DNA of 64,000 nt from Streptomyces sp. NBC_01335 (lineage in GTDB: Bacteria > Actinomycetota > Actinomycetes > Streptomycetales > Streptomycetaceae), in NCBI RefSeq assembly GCF_035953295.1, contig NZ_CP108370.1:4741001-4805000 (forward strand). Direction: 5' to 3'. The position numbers and the translations under genes are program-made. The notes below the pieces were generated by a model that was not told the origin of the DNA, ran no database searches, and worked only from the letters and a program-made list of their open reading frames with translations. This document shows positions 1 through 7,453 of the stretch, piece by piece. Each line of letters starts with the position of its first letter. Position 1 is the first letter of the stretch.

Positions 1-1464
1 GAACCACGGCACCCAGCCCGCCGCGACCCCGCAGGCGATGGCGCCCGCCCGCCAGTCGCGGCGGAAGAGCCACCGCCACATCACGTAGACCAGGGCGAAG
101 CAGGCCGCCCACCAGAGCAGCGGGGTGCCGAGCGCGAGGACCTCGCGGGCGCACTTGCCGGTCGCCGAGTCGGAGCAGGTGGGCTCCTCGTAGAAGTACG
201 AGACCGGGCGGCCGAGGACGATCCAGCTCCAGGGGTTCGACTGGTACGTGTGGCCGGAGGTCAGGCCCACGTGGAAGTCGTAGACCTGGCGCTCGTAGTG
301 CCAGAGGCTGCGCAGCCAGTCGGGGAGCCAGGTCCAGCCGCTGTGTTGGCCCTCCTCGGTGTCCGCCCAGTGGCGGTCGTATCCCTTGTCCGTGATCAGC
401 CAGCCCGTCCAGGAGACGAGGTACGTGGCCAGCGCGACCGGGACCGTCGAGACGAAGGCGGGCAGCAGGTCGCGGCGGAGGACCGCCGCGTACGGGCGGA
501 ACGCGCCGGCGGTGCGGCGGGCGCCCACGTCCCAGAGGACCGACATGACGGCGAACGCGGCCAGGATGTAGAGGCCGTTCCACTTGGTGCCGAAGGCGAG
601 GCCCAGCATCAGCCCGGCCGCGAGCCGCCAGGGCCGCCACCCCAGGCGCAGGGTCTCCGCGATCCGGGCGTCCGGGCGCAGCACCCCCTCCTCGTCCACC
701 GGGAGGGCTTCGGCGAGTTTGCGGCGGGCCCAGTCGCGGTCGTTCACCAGACAGCCGAACGCCGCGACCACGAAGAACATCAGCACCAGGTCGAGCAGGG
801 CGGTGCGGCTCATCACGAAGTGCAGCCCGTCCACCGCGAGCAGCAGGCCCGCCAGGCACCCGAGGAACGTCGAGCGGAACATCCGCCGCCCGATCCGGCA
901 CAGCAGCAGCACGGACAGGGTGCCGAGCAGGGCCACCATGAACCGCCAGCCGAACGGCGTGAGGCCGAACATCTGCTCGCCGAGCCCGATGACCCACTTC
1001 CCGACCGGCGGGTGCACCACGTATCCGGGGTCGACGGGGACCTTCACCCGGGACGGGTCGCTCAGGATGAGCTTGTCGACGTCCTTGGGCCAGGCACCCT
1101 CGTACCCCTGGTTGATCAGGGCCCAGGCGTCCTTGGCGTAGTACGTCTCGTCGAATATCACCGCGTCGGGCTGCCCCAGCCGCCAGAAGCGCAGCACCCC
1201 GGCGACCAGAGTCACCAGCAGCGGGCCGCCCCAGCCGGACCACCGTTCCAGCCGGTCCGCGAGGACCGGTGGCACCCCGAGGACTCCCCAGGTGCGGGGG
1301 CTCGGCCGGTTGTAGGGAGGGATGAGGCGTTCGCGCAGCCCGATGTCCTTCCGGGGCACGTGGCCGAAGCGGTGCAGCCGCCGCTCCCAGGGAGAAGGCT
1401 GCTCGCCGGGGAGCTCGTCCCCGGCGTCGTGGCCCTGCCGGGCGTCGGGCGCAGTACTCGTCAC
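1..1464 (-). CDS. pmt: Protein O-mannosyltransferase (PMT), 5' part, C-terminus outside window
   Basis: The gene starts with GTG at 1464 and runs leftward off the window, so 488 codons are seen. The protein has a hydrophilic N-terminus of about 80 residues followed by many hydrophobic segments, as in the multispanning GT39 family. The acidic DE pair expected in the first extracytoplasmic loop is visible as IFDETYYAKDAWA (D105, E106). Loops such as HPPVGKWVIGLGEQMFGLTP and YQSNPWSWIVLGRPVSYFY are typical of actinobacterial PMTs. The family transfers mannose from polyprenyl-phosphate-mannose to Ser/Thr of Sec-exported proteins at the membrane. In S. coelicolor the orthologue is needed for phiC31 infection. 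It diverges from rsmI, the same arrangement as Rv1002c/Rv1003 in M. tuberculosis. An ATG at 1471-1473 is out of frame with an early stop. Confidence 0.93.
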   Translation of the reverse strand, partial: MTSTAPDARQGHDAGDELPGEQPSPWERRLHRFGHVPRKDIGLRERLIPPYNRPSPRTWGVLGVPPVLADRLERWSGWGGPLLVTLVAGVLRFWRLGQPDAVIFDETYYAKDAWALINQGYEGAWPKDVDKLILSDPSRVKVPVDPGYVVHPPVGKWVIGLGEQMFGLTPFGWRFMVALLGTLSVLLLCRIGRRMFRSTFLGCLAGLLLAVDGLHFVMSRTALLDLVLMFFVVAAFGCLVNDRDWARRKLAEALPVDEEGVLRPDARIAETLRLGWRPWRLAAGLMLGLAFGTKWNGLYILAAFAVMSVLWDVGARRTAGAFRPYAAVLRRDLLPAFVSTVPVALATYLVSWTGWLITDKGYDRHWADTEEGQHSGWTWLPDWLRSLWHYERQVYDFHVGLTSGHTYQSNPWSWIVLGRPVSYFYEEPTCSDSATGKCAREVLALGTPLLWWAACFALVYVMWRWLFRRDWRAGAIACGVAAGWVPWF

Positions 1465-1526
1465 CGCGCCATCGTAGGGAAAGCATCTGTGCGAGGGGGC
1501 CCGCCGGGGCTGGGAGGATGGTTCCT

Positions 1527-2429
1527 GTGACTGAAACGCCTGGAACGCCTGGAAAGCCGACGACCGGAACGCTGGTTCTCGCGGGGACCCCCATCGGCGA
1601 CGTGGCGGACGCCCCGCCGCGTCTCGCCGCCGAGCTGGAGACGGCCGACGTCGTAGCGGCCGAGGACACCCGCCGGCTGCGCCGCCTGACCCAGGCGCTC
1701 GGCATCCACACCACGGGGCGGGTCGTCTCGTACTTCGAGGGGAACGAGTCCGCCCGCACCCCGGAGCTGGTCGAGGCGCTGACCGGCGGCGCGCGGGTGC
1801 TGCTGGTGACCGACGCGGGGATGCCGTCCGTCTCCGACCCCGGCTACCGCCTGGTCGCCGCCGCCGTCGAGAAGGACATCAAGGTCACCGCCGTGCCCGG
1901 CCCCTCGGCGGTCCTCACCGCGCTGGCGCTCTCCGGTCTGCCGGTGGACCGGTTCTGCTTCGAGGGCTTCCTGCCCCGCAAGGCGGGCGAGCGCCTCGGC
2001 CGCCTGCGCGAGGTCGGCGACGAGCGCCGCACCATGGTCTTCTTCGAGGCCCCGCACCGCCTGGACGACACCCTCGCCGCGATGGCCGAGGTCTTCGGCG
2101 CGGACCGCCGGGCCGCCGTCTGCCGCGAGCTGACGAAGACGTACGAGGAAGTGAAGCGCGGCCCGCTCGGCGAGTTGGCGGTGTGGGCGGCCGAGGGCGT
2201 ACGCGGCGAGATCACCGTCGTCGTGGAGGGCGCGGGCGACACCGGCGCCGAGGAGCTCGACGCGGCGGAGTTGGTGCGCCGGGTCCAGGTCCGCGAGGAG
2301 GCGGGGGAGCGCCGCAAGGAGGCCATCGCCGCCGTCGCCGCGGACGCCGGGCTGCCCAAGCGCGAGGTGTTCGACGCGGTGGTCGCCGCGAAGAACGCGG
2401 CCCGCGCACCGGGCACGCCCACCGCCTGA
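1527..2429 (+). CDS. rsmI: 16S rRNA (cytidine1402-2'-O)-methyltransferase RsmI
   Basis: A 300-residue tetrapyrrole-methylase-fold protein. It starts with the family signature TLVLAGTPIGDVADAPPRL and carries AAEDTRRLRRL, the SAM-binding LLVTDAGMPSVSDPGYRLV and the AVPGPSAVLTAL motif. RsmI adds the 2'-O-methyl to C1402 in the decoding centre of 16S rRNA. I prefer GTG 1527 because the purine-rich site at 1512-1517 lies about 9 nt upstream of it; the alternative ATG at 1518 directly abuts that site. It is divergent from pmt with about 60 bp between. Its 3' end converges on the beta-lactamase-fold gene. Confidence 0.93.
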   Translation: MTETPGTPGKPTTGTLVLAGTPIGDVADAPPRLAAELETADVVAAEDTRRLRRLTQALGIHTTGRVVSYFEGNESARTPELVEALTGGARVLLVTDAGMPSVSDPGYRLVAAAVEKDIKVTAVPGPSAVLTALALSGLPVDRFCFEGFLPRKAGERLGRLREVGDERRTMVFFEAPHRLDDTLAAMAEVFGADRRAAVCRELTKTYEEVKRGPLGELAVWAAEGVRGEITVVVEGAGDTGAEELDAAELVRRVQVREEAGERRKEAIAAVAADAGLPKREVFDAVVAAKNAARAPGTPTA

Positions 2430-2431
2430 GC

Positions 2432-2463
2432 CCCTACTCGGCCGGCCCCCTACTCGGCCGGCC
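2432..2463. repeat. Tandem duplication of a 16-bp unit between convergent genes
   Basis: The unit CCCTACTCGGCCGGCC occurs twice back to back, 3 bp after the rsmI stop and 20 bp before the stop of the converging hydrolase gene. Each copy contains the palindrome GGCCGGCC. It may contribute to termination, but there is no long hairpin. Confidence 0.7.
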
Positions 2464-2483
2464 CCCTCGCTCCGTCGGCCCCC

Positions 2484-3608
2484 TCACTCCGTCAGCACTC
2501 CGTGGACCGTCGCCACGAACGGGTCCCCGAGCGACACCCGCCGGGTGCAGACGGCGGCCAGCGCGGTCCCGGTGTCCGGGCGGTAGCCGAGGAACGCCTG
2601 CTGCCCGGGGGTCGCCCCGGCGTGGAAGTTCACCGGGCCGTGCGGCGACGCGTGCTGGAACCACGTCAGCGTGTGGGTGTGGGTGTGCCGGAGACCCCGG
2701 CGCAGCACCGGCCGCCGCATCCCCGCCAGCGCGGCGGCCAGGGCGGCGTCCGGCGGCGGTACGAACGGGGTGACCCCGGCCGCCTCGGTACCGGCGTACG
2801 CGCCGCTGGCCGCGAGGTGCGCCTCCAGGAAGGTGAGCAGGTCGTGCGGGGTGGACCGGACGGCCCCCGCCCCGGCGAACCCGCCGATGTCGAGCACCGG
2901 CACCGGGGCCCCGCCGCGCCCGTGGCCCGTCGCGTCGGCGCCGGGGCGTCCGGGGCCGAGCGCGGTGGCGTCCAGGTGCAGCGGGGCGAGCACCTCCCGG
3001 TCGACGAGGACCTCCCACGGCGTGCCGGTCGTGGCGGCGAGGGTGTGGGCCAGGACCGCGACGGCGAAGTTCGAGTAGTGCCAGCGGGTCCCGGGCGCGT
3101 GGCGCGGGCGGGCCCGCAGGAAGGCGCGCACGACCCGGTCGGCGTCGTAACCGGCGTACGGGGCGGTGGTCCAGCGCGGTACCGCCTGCGGGTAGAAACC
3201 GGCGGGCAGCCCGGGGAGCCCCGAGGTGTGGGTGATCAGATGGCGCAGGGTGATCGCCCGCACGGCCGGGTGAACCGGGTGGCCGGGCGCCAGGAGTTCC
3301 GCCGCAGGGGCGTCGTACGAGAGGCGGCCCGCGGCGACCAGCCGGGCGAGCAGCAGCCCGGTGAAGGTCTTGGACGCCGAGCCGAGCTCGTACCGGAGCC
3401 GGTCGCGCGGCCGGTCCTCCGGCTCCGGCGCGGTGCCGGTGAGGTGCAGGGTGCGGTGTCCGTGGCGGCTGAGCGCGAGCACCAGGTCGGGTGCCGGGCC
3501 GATCGCCTCGGCCGCCCGGGCCAGCAGGGCCGCGTCGGCCCCGGCGCCCCGGCCGTGGGCGTCGGGGCCGACGGGTGCGGTACGGGCGACGGCGGGGCCC
3601 GTACTCAC
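2484..3608 (-). CDS. Beta-lactamase/PBP-fold serine hydrolase, last gene of the peptide operon
   Basis: A 374-residue class C beta-lactamase-like (S12/EstB type) protein without a signal peptide or transmembrane segment. Visible motifs are the nucleophile SxxK in GSASKTFTGLLLA (about residue 78), YSN in WHYSNFAVAVLAH (about residue 182) and, near the C-terminus, HAG in NFHAGATPGQQAFLG at the place of the K/H-x-G motif. The GTG start at 3608 overlaps the stop of the preceding gene (GTGA), so it is translationally coupled to the two paralogous unknown genes upstream. Family members act as peptidases, esterases, amidases or peptide cyclases. Given the operon with a short peptide gene, a role in processing or releasing a modified peptide, or in self-protection, is plausible but inferred. 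Confidence 0.85.
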   Translation of the reverse strand: MSTGPAVARTAPVGPDAHGRGAGADAALLARAAEAIGPAPDLVLALSRHGHRTLHLTGTAPEPEDRPRDRLRYELGSASKTFTGLLLARLVAAGRLSYDAPAAELLAPGHPVHPAVRAITLRHLITHTSGLPGLPAGFYPQAVPRWTTAPYAGYDADRVVRAFLRARPRHAPGTRWHYSNFAVAVLAHTLAATTGTPWEVLVDREVLAPLHLDATALGPGRPGADATGHGRGGAPVPVLDIGGFAGAGAVRSTPHDLLTFLEAHLAASGAYAGTEAAGVTPFVPPPDAALAAALAGMRRPVLRRGLRHTHTHTLTWFQHASPHGPVNFHAGATPGQQAFLGYRPDTGTALAAVCTRRVSLGDPFVATVHGVLTE

Positions 3609-4528
3609 GCGGAGGCCGTCGAGGAGAGGTCCGACAGGGAGCGGGAGACCGCAAGCGCCGAGGCGAACGCCGCCACCAGCGTCGAGTGGTAGACGAGGTC
3701 GAACACCGACTCCGCGTCACCCTCCGGCATCCCTTCGAACACCGGCATCGCCCCGTCCGGCTCCTGCGCGGCGGCGAAGCCGCGCCAGGCGGCCGGGTCG
3801 AGCGTCGGCTCGGGCAGGCAGGCATCGACCACCAGCAGCTCGCCGAGGAGGTCCCAGCGCTTCAGGTCGAGCCAGTCGTCCAGCCAGACGGGCAGCCAGA
3901 GCGCGAGGTACTCGGCGATCTCCGGCGGCAGCCCCCGGGGGGACTCGCCCCAGTCGGTGAGGTGGAAGACGGTGTGGGTGATGTCGTAGCCGATGTGGCC
4001 CTCCACGGTCCACGGCTCGGGCCGCGCGGCGAGCCAGGTGCGCCGGAACGCCTCGTCCTCCGGGAGGCTCGCGGGCAGTCCGAAACGGCGCTCGATGGTG
4101 GAGAGGCCCAGGCGGCGCACGGGCAGCACCTCAAGCCGTCCCGAGCTGGCCAGCCGGTGGTTGAGGCGGACGGCCGCTTCCAGGCCCTGGTGCGCGTACC
4201 CCAGCTCCTTGAACGGTACGTAGACCTCCATCGGCACCGGCGAGAGCGGTTCGCGGCGCTGGCCCTCCAGGAGCCGGTGGCCGGAGTCCAGCAGTTCGTG
4301 CCAGGCGTGGTCCAGGAGGGAGCGGGCGAGGGACGCCTGCTGGGAGCCGGCGACGCCCTCGCGGAAGATCACCTTGCCGATGAGCGCCAGTTCGCCCAGT
4401 GGCTTGAACCGGTCCAGCATCCCGGCCTCGGGCGACGGGTCGTCCTCCAGCCGGAAGCCCTCCCGATGGGCGTGCAGCCACTTCAGGGCCTTCGCGCCCA
4501 CCTCGTGGATCTGCTGGATACCGCTCAT
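3605..4528 (-). CDS. Unknown protein, paralogue A of the peptide operon
   Basis: 307 residues, no signal peptide, predicted soluble. It shares a clear pattern with the next gene upstream: FKPLGELALIGKV near the N-terminus, RRTWLAARPEPWTVEGHIGY, THTVFHLTDWGESPRGLP, WLPVWLDDWLDLKRWDLLGEL and the C-terminal YHSTLVAAFASAL. The conserved H, D and W positions in HLTDWG and the central TH could be catalytic or metal-binding. I believe this is a domain-of-unknown-function family of streptomycetes (possibly DUF6895) but cannot confirm it. Start ATG 4528 overlaps the upstream stop (ATGA), and its own stop overlaps the hydrolase start. No function is assigned; context suggests a peptide-maturation partner acting together with paralogue B. 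Confidence 0.85.
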   Translation of the reverse strand: MSGIQQIHEVGAKALKWLHAHREGFRLEDDPSPEAGMLDRFKPLGELALIGKVIFREGVAGSQQASLARSLLDHAWHELLDSGHRLLEGQRREPLSPVPMEVYVPFKELGYAHQGLEAAVRLNHRLASSGRLEVLPVRRLGLSTIERRFGLPASLPEDEAFRRTWLAARPEPWTVEGHIGYDITHTVFHLTDWGESPRGLPPEIAEYLALWLPVWLDDWLDLKRWDLLGELLVVDACLPEPTLDPAAWRGFAAAQEPDGAMPVFEGMPEGDAESVFDLVYHSTLVAAFASALAVSRSLSDLSSTASA

Positions 4529-5571
4529 GCGGAATGTTCCCTTCCGGATCTCGTGGATGTGCGGGGGCCCTCCAGCCGGGCGACCGTGAGCGAGGCGGCG
4601 AAGACCGTCACCAGCGTGGAGTGGTAGCAGGCCAGGAACGGGTACGGCTCCTCGTCCGCCGCGTCCCCGGGCGGCACCGGAGGGCCGGTCTCCGGGAGGC
4701 ACCCGCTCGGGTGCTGTACCCGGGCGAGCACCGGCCAGGCGGCGGCGAACAGCTCCACCGGCGGGGCGCCCGGCAGGCCCGCGCCGACCGCCAGCAGCTC
4801 GGCGGTCAGGTCCCACTGGTCGCTCTCCAGACAGCCGTCCACCCAGGGCGGCAGCCAGTCCCGCAGATAGAGGTCCAGGTCGGCGGGCATCCGCTCGGGG
4901 GCGATGCCCCAGTCGGTGACGTGGTACGCCGCGTGGGTCAGCGAGTAGCCGGAGGCGCGCTCCAGCATCCACGGCTCACAGAGACCGCCCAGCCAGGTGC
5001 GGCGCAGCACCGCCTCGGCGTCCGCGTGCGGGGCGATGCCGACCCGGCGCTCCGAGTTGATCAGCCCCAGCTGCCGGTTGGCGTGCTGCTCGGTGAAGGC
5101 CCAGCCCCGGGTGGCGGCGACCCGGCGGGCGAGCCGCTCGAACCCCTCGTGGCGCAGCCCGTGACCGGCGAAGGCCGCGTAGATCTCGAAGGGGTACGCG
5201 GCGAAGGGCTCGGAGCGCAGGAGCTCCAGCATCAGATCGCCGGAGCGGGTCTGCTCCCAGGCGAAGGCGACCAGCCGGTCGGCGGTGGCACGGGCCGGGT
5301 CGCCGGGGGCGGTGACCCGTTGGGCCGTGCTGCACAGCTGGGCCAGCTCGCCGAGCGGCTTGAGGGTGTGGTCGACCTTGGTGTGCGGCTCCAGCACGTC
5401 CTCGGGGAGGACGAAGCCGGCCAGGTGCTCCTCGGTCCAGGCCAGCGCGCGGTCGCGCACCTCGCGTACGAGGCCGGTGAGCGCGGCGACGGCCGCCGGG
5501 TGCTCCGCCGCGCTCCCGGCGCCGGGCCGGTCCGTCGCCGTCCGGTCCGCCGTCGCCTGGTCCGCGGTCAC
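4525..5571 (-). CDS. Unknown protein, paralogue B of the peptide operon
   Basis: 348 residues, starting with GTG at 5571, which overlaps the upstream stop (GTGA). The first 25 or so residues are an Ala/Thr/Asp-rich tail. The rest aligns with paralogue A: LKPLGELAQLC, LRRTWLGGLCEPWMLERASGY, THAAYHVTDWGIAPERMP, WLPPWVDGCLESDQWDLTAELL and the terminal CYHSTLVTVFAASLTVAR. The shared TDWG, WDL and YHSTLV blocks show that the two genes arose by duplication and probably work as a pair, perhaps as a heterodimer. There is no known catalytic signature that I recognise, and no membrane segment. The spacing in the operon is exact, with 4-bp overlaps on both sides. Confidence 0.85.
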   Translation of the reverse strand: MTADQATADRTATDRPGAGSAAEHPAAVAALTGLVREVRDRALAWTEEHLAGFVLPEDVLEPHTKVDHTLKPLGELAQLCSTAQRVTAPGDPARATADRLVAFAWEQTRSGDLMLELLRSEPFAAYPFEIYAAFAGHGLRHEGFERLARRVAATRGWAFTEQHANRQLGLINSERRVGIAPHADAEAVLRRTWLGGLCEPWMLERASGYSLTHAAYHVTDWGIAPERMPADLDLYLRDWLPPWVDGCLESDQWDLTAELLAVGAGLPGAPPVELFAAAWPVLARVQHPSGCLPETGPPVPPGDAADEEPYPFLACYHSTLVTVFAASLTVARLEGPRTSTRSGREHSA

Positions 5572-6284
5572 CTGCCGCGCTCCTCGATCATCAGCCGGGC
5601 CGCGCGGACGTTCAGGGCCACCCGGGGGTCCTGTCCGCCCATCAGCTCGACGAAGTCGAGGCCCCGGTCGAGGCCGAGCGTCGACGGCTCCCCGCCGAGG
5701 GCGGCCAGCCAGCGGCCGGTGCCTGAGGCCCGGAGCCAGTCGCGGCGGCGCACCGCGCGGACGAAGCCGCGCGCGAGGTCGGTCACCCGGCCCCGGGCGA
5801 CCCGCGCCACGGAAGACGCCGCCGCCGGGACGGCGAGCGGCGAAAGGAGGGAGACCTGGTGCGAGAACACCTGCCACGGCGCCTCGTCCAGACCGGTGAT
5901 GCCGGGTTCGTCCAGGGCGGGCGGGCGGCCCGTCGGAAGCCCGGTGGGGAGGGAGGGGGCCACCCGGTGCAGGGTGGAGAGCATCGCCCAGTGGCTCCAG
6001 GCGGTGGAGGGGGAGGCGTCGGGGCGCGGCGGGAACTCCCGTACCGCGCGGTGGAAGACCGCCACGTCGCCGGGGTGCGGGCTCTGTCCGTACAGCACGC
6101 TCGGCAGCAGCAGGTCGGCTCCGATGACCCGTACCGCGGCGATGCCCGTTCTGTCGTCCTCGTGGATTCCGGCCGCGCCGCACACCGTGGCGAGGTGGCC
6201 CCCGCTCCTAAGAGCGAGGACCACCTCGTTCGCCAGGTCGTGCACCGCGTCCGAGAGCCGGGACGAAGCGCTTGACTGGTTCAT
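5568..6284 (-). CDS. Unknown protein immediately downstream of the 60-codon peptide gene
   Basis: 238 residues from ATG 6284, chosen because it lies 10 nt after the peptide stop; an in-frame start at 6344 would overlap the peptide gene by 50 bp. The N-terminal half contains GAAGIHEDDRTGIAAVRVIG and YGQSPHPGDVAVFHRAV. The middle has SPLAVPAAASSVARVARG. The end is basic and ends LNVRAARLMIEERGR. I see no convincing known domain, signal peptide or transmembrane helix. Its position between the peptide gene and the two paralogues, with a GTGA overlap to paralogue B, ties it to the same process. It could be a leader-binding or scaffolding protein or an unrecognised enzyme. Confidence 0.8.
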   Translation of the reverse strand: MNQSSASSRLSDAVHDLANEVVLALRSGGHLATVCGAAGIHEDDRTGIAAVRVIGADLLLPSVLYGQSPHPGDVAVFHRAVREFPPRPDASPSTAWSHWAMLSTLHRVAPSLPTGLPTGRPPALDEPGITGLDEAPWQVFSHQVSLLSPLAVPAAASSVARVARGRVTDLARGFVRAVRRRDWLRASGTGRWLAALGGEPSTLGLDRGLDFVELMGGQDPRVALNVRAARLMIEERGR

Positions 6285-6294
6285 GGGCCGGAAG

Positions 6295-6477
6295 TCAGCC
6301 CTTCTTCGGCCGCGGGGTGGGCGGCGAAAGGAGGAGCGCCCCACCGCCGGCGATCAGCGCGAGGAACGCGCACTCGCGCGAGTCGCGGTACAGGCCCTCG
6401 ACCTCGCCCGGGTTGAGCGCGGCCTCCAGGTCCTGGTCCAGGTCGGTCGTGGTGGTGGGGGTGATTTCGGTGTGCAT
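6295..6477 (-). CDS. 60-residue putative precursor peptide (RiPP-like)
   Basis: The first gene of the operon, with ATG at 6477. Residues 1-35 form a polar, acidic, Thr-rich leader-like part (TPTTTTDLDQDLEAALNPGE, then VEGLYRDSRE). Residues 36-51 are a hydrophobic, Gly-rich core beginning with the only cysteine (CAFLALIAGGGALLLS). The tail is Pro-rich and basic (PPTPRPKKG). The bipartite architecture, the small size and co-transcription with four tightly coupled genes of unknown or hydrolase type suggest a ribosomally made peptide that is modified and trimmed. It is alternatively a small single-pass membrane peptide. No lanthipeptide, lasso, radical-SAM, YcaO or protease/ABC-exporter gene is adjacent, so the class would be new or non-standard. 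The Shine-Dalgarno is weak. Confidence 0.65.
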   Translation of the reverse strand: MHTEITPTTTTDLDQDLEAALNPGEVEGLYRDSRECAFLALIAGGGALLLSPPTPRPKKG

Positions 6478-6957
6478 GAGCGTTCCCGTTCTGTTCTGTG
6501 GAAAAGCCGGGGGTTGCGTGTACTTGCGTACGAGTCGAGTGAAAACCAGATAAGCGAACCGCGCAAACCGGACATGCTGTTTTTGTGAGGTGCGGAATTC
6601 AATTGAATGCTCAATTCATTCCGCACCTCGCGAATGCGCCCCCTGTGCGCCCCTGTGCAGCCCTTTGTTTTCGGGGTTTTCCGCCCGCACGCCCCCGTCA
6701 GGACACCCGGCGCACGGAGGTGCGGGCACCCGGAAACGCGCCCCCCGAGGGTGTGAACAGGCGGTGCACGCCCGCGCGCCGCCAACGGCTGGTTTCGTAC
6801 GGGGCGCCCTCGCACCATGCGCGGGCCAAGGGCTCACCAAGGAGTCCAAGAACGCATCAACACTGGTCCTGAGCCGGTGCGATTCACATTCGGCGGGTGT
6901 GCACTGGGAGGTGGAAACACTCGGGAGCGGCTTGTCCTGCGGACAAGAGGAGCAAGT
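6478..6957. promoter_or_regulatory. 480-bp divergent intergenic region with AT-rich palindrome
   Basis: This non-coding stretch separates the leftward peptide operon from the rightward zinc-ribbon gene. It is markedly more AT-rich around 6535-6625 than its surroundings, which fits a promoter region. It holds the inverted repeat at 6587-6629 and a short perfect hairpin (CTTGTCC, 3-nt loop, GGACAAG) at 6931-6947, which overlaps the ribosome-binding site of the gene at 6958. No credible gene is present; the ORFs here have no coding character or RBS. Confidence 0.6.
6587..6629. promoter_or_regulatory. Interrupted palindrome, candidate operator of the peptide operon
   Basis: Arms GAGGTGCGGAAT (6587-6598) and ATTCCGCACCTC (6618-6629) are perfect 12-bp inverted repeats. 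Inside them AATTGA (6601-6606) pairs with TCAATT (6611-6616) around the tetraloop ATGC. It lies 110 bp upstream of the peptide start and 328 bp upstream of the divergent gene. The AT-rich core and the lack of a T-tract favour a regulator-binding site over a terminator. Confidence 0.6.
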
Positions 6958-7362
6958 ATGAGTGAGATCGCGGTGACCACGGTCCATGAGGCCTATGCCT
7001 TCGCCTGCATGCGATGTGGACACGGCTGGGAACAGGCCTACGAAATAGAGCACCACGTCGACCGGGACGGCAATACCTTCGTGGTCTACAAGGCCGACGG
7101 AGAGCGGGTCCCCTCTCCTCTGTCGACCCCGACCTGCACGAACTGCGGCGGCCACGTGGTCCGCATCATGGGTTCGGGACGGGTCTCGCTCGTGCAGCAG
7201 CTGCTGCAGGGCACCCCGCGGCAGAAGCCGGCCGCCCTGGCGGGCACCGCCTCCGGACAGGACGACGACGAGCGGGTGGCCGCCGTGGCCGTACCTGCGG
7301 GAGCCGGAGCCGCCCGCCACTGGCACCTGTCGGACCTGTTCCACCCCTTCCAGCGCCGCTGA
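6958..7362 (+). CDS. Small zinc-ribbon protein of unknown role
   Basis: 134 residues from ATG 6958, with an AGAGGAG ribosome-binding site just upstream (6946-6952). Two CxxC knuckles are visible: FACMRCGHGW near residue 20 and PTCTNCGGHVV near residue 63. Together they would bind one zinc ion. The C-terminal third is low-complexity, rich in Ala, Gly and Asp, and ends WHLSDLFHPFQRR. This resembles short zinc-ribbon proteins widely kept in streptomycetes, but the function is unknown. A 7-bp perfect hairpin at 6931-6947 overlaps the RBS and could modulate translation. It lies upstream of tatD with 91 bp between. Confidence 0.85.
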   Translation: MSEIAVTTVHEAYAFACMRCGHGWEQAYEIEHHVDRDGNTFVVYKADGERVPSPLSTPTCTNCGGHVVRIMGSGRVSLVQQLLQGTPRQKPAALAGTASGQDDDERVAAVAVPAGAGAARHWHLSDLFHPFQRR

Positions 7363-7453
7363 CCGGCCCCTCGACGGAAGAGAGCGCCCGCCCGTGTCCC
7401 CGGACCCCGGGCGAGCGCCCTTCCTGTCCGGCACTCCTCGTACGATCAAGGGC

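Noticed and set aside
250..1530. 426-codon plus-strand frame at the window start
   Set aside because: Shadow of the minus-strand PMT gene, whose transmembrane pattern and DE motif are clear.
4534..6588. 684-codon open frame on the plus strand over the peptide operon
   Set aside because: It is a shadow of the leftward paralogue genes, has no RBS, and its product is Gly/Arg/Pro-rich without motifs.
6585..6872. 95-codon frame in the gap before the zinc-ribbon gene
   Set aside because: No RBS, it starts inside the palindrome, and the composition is not coding-like.
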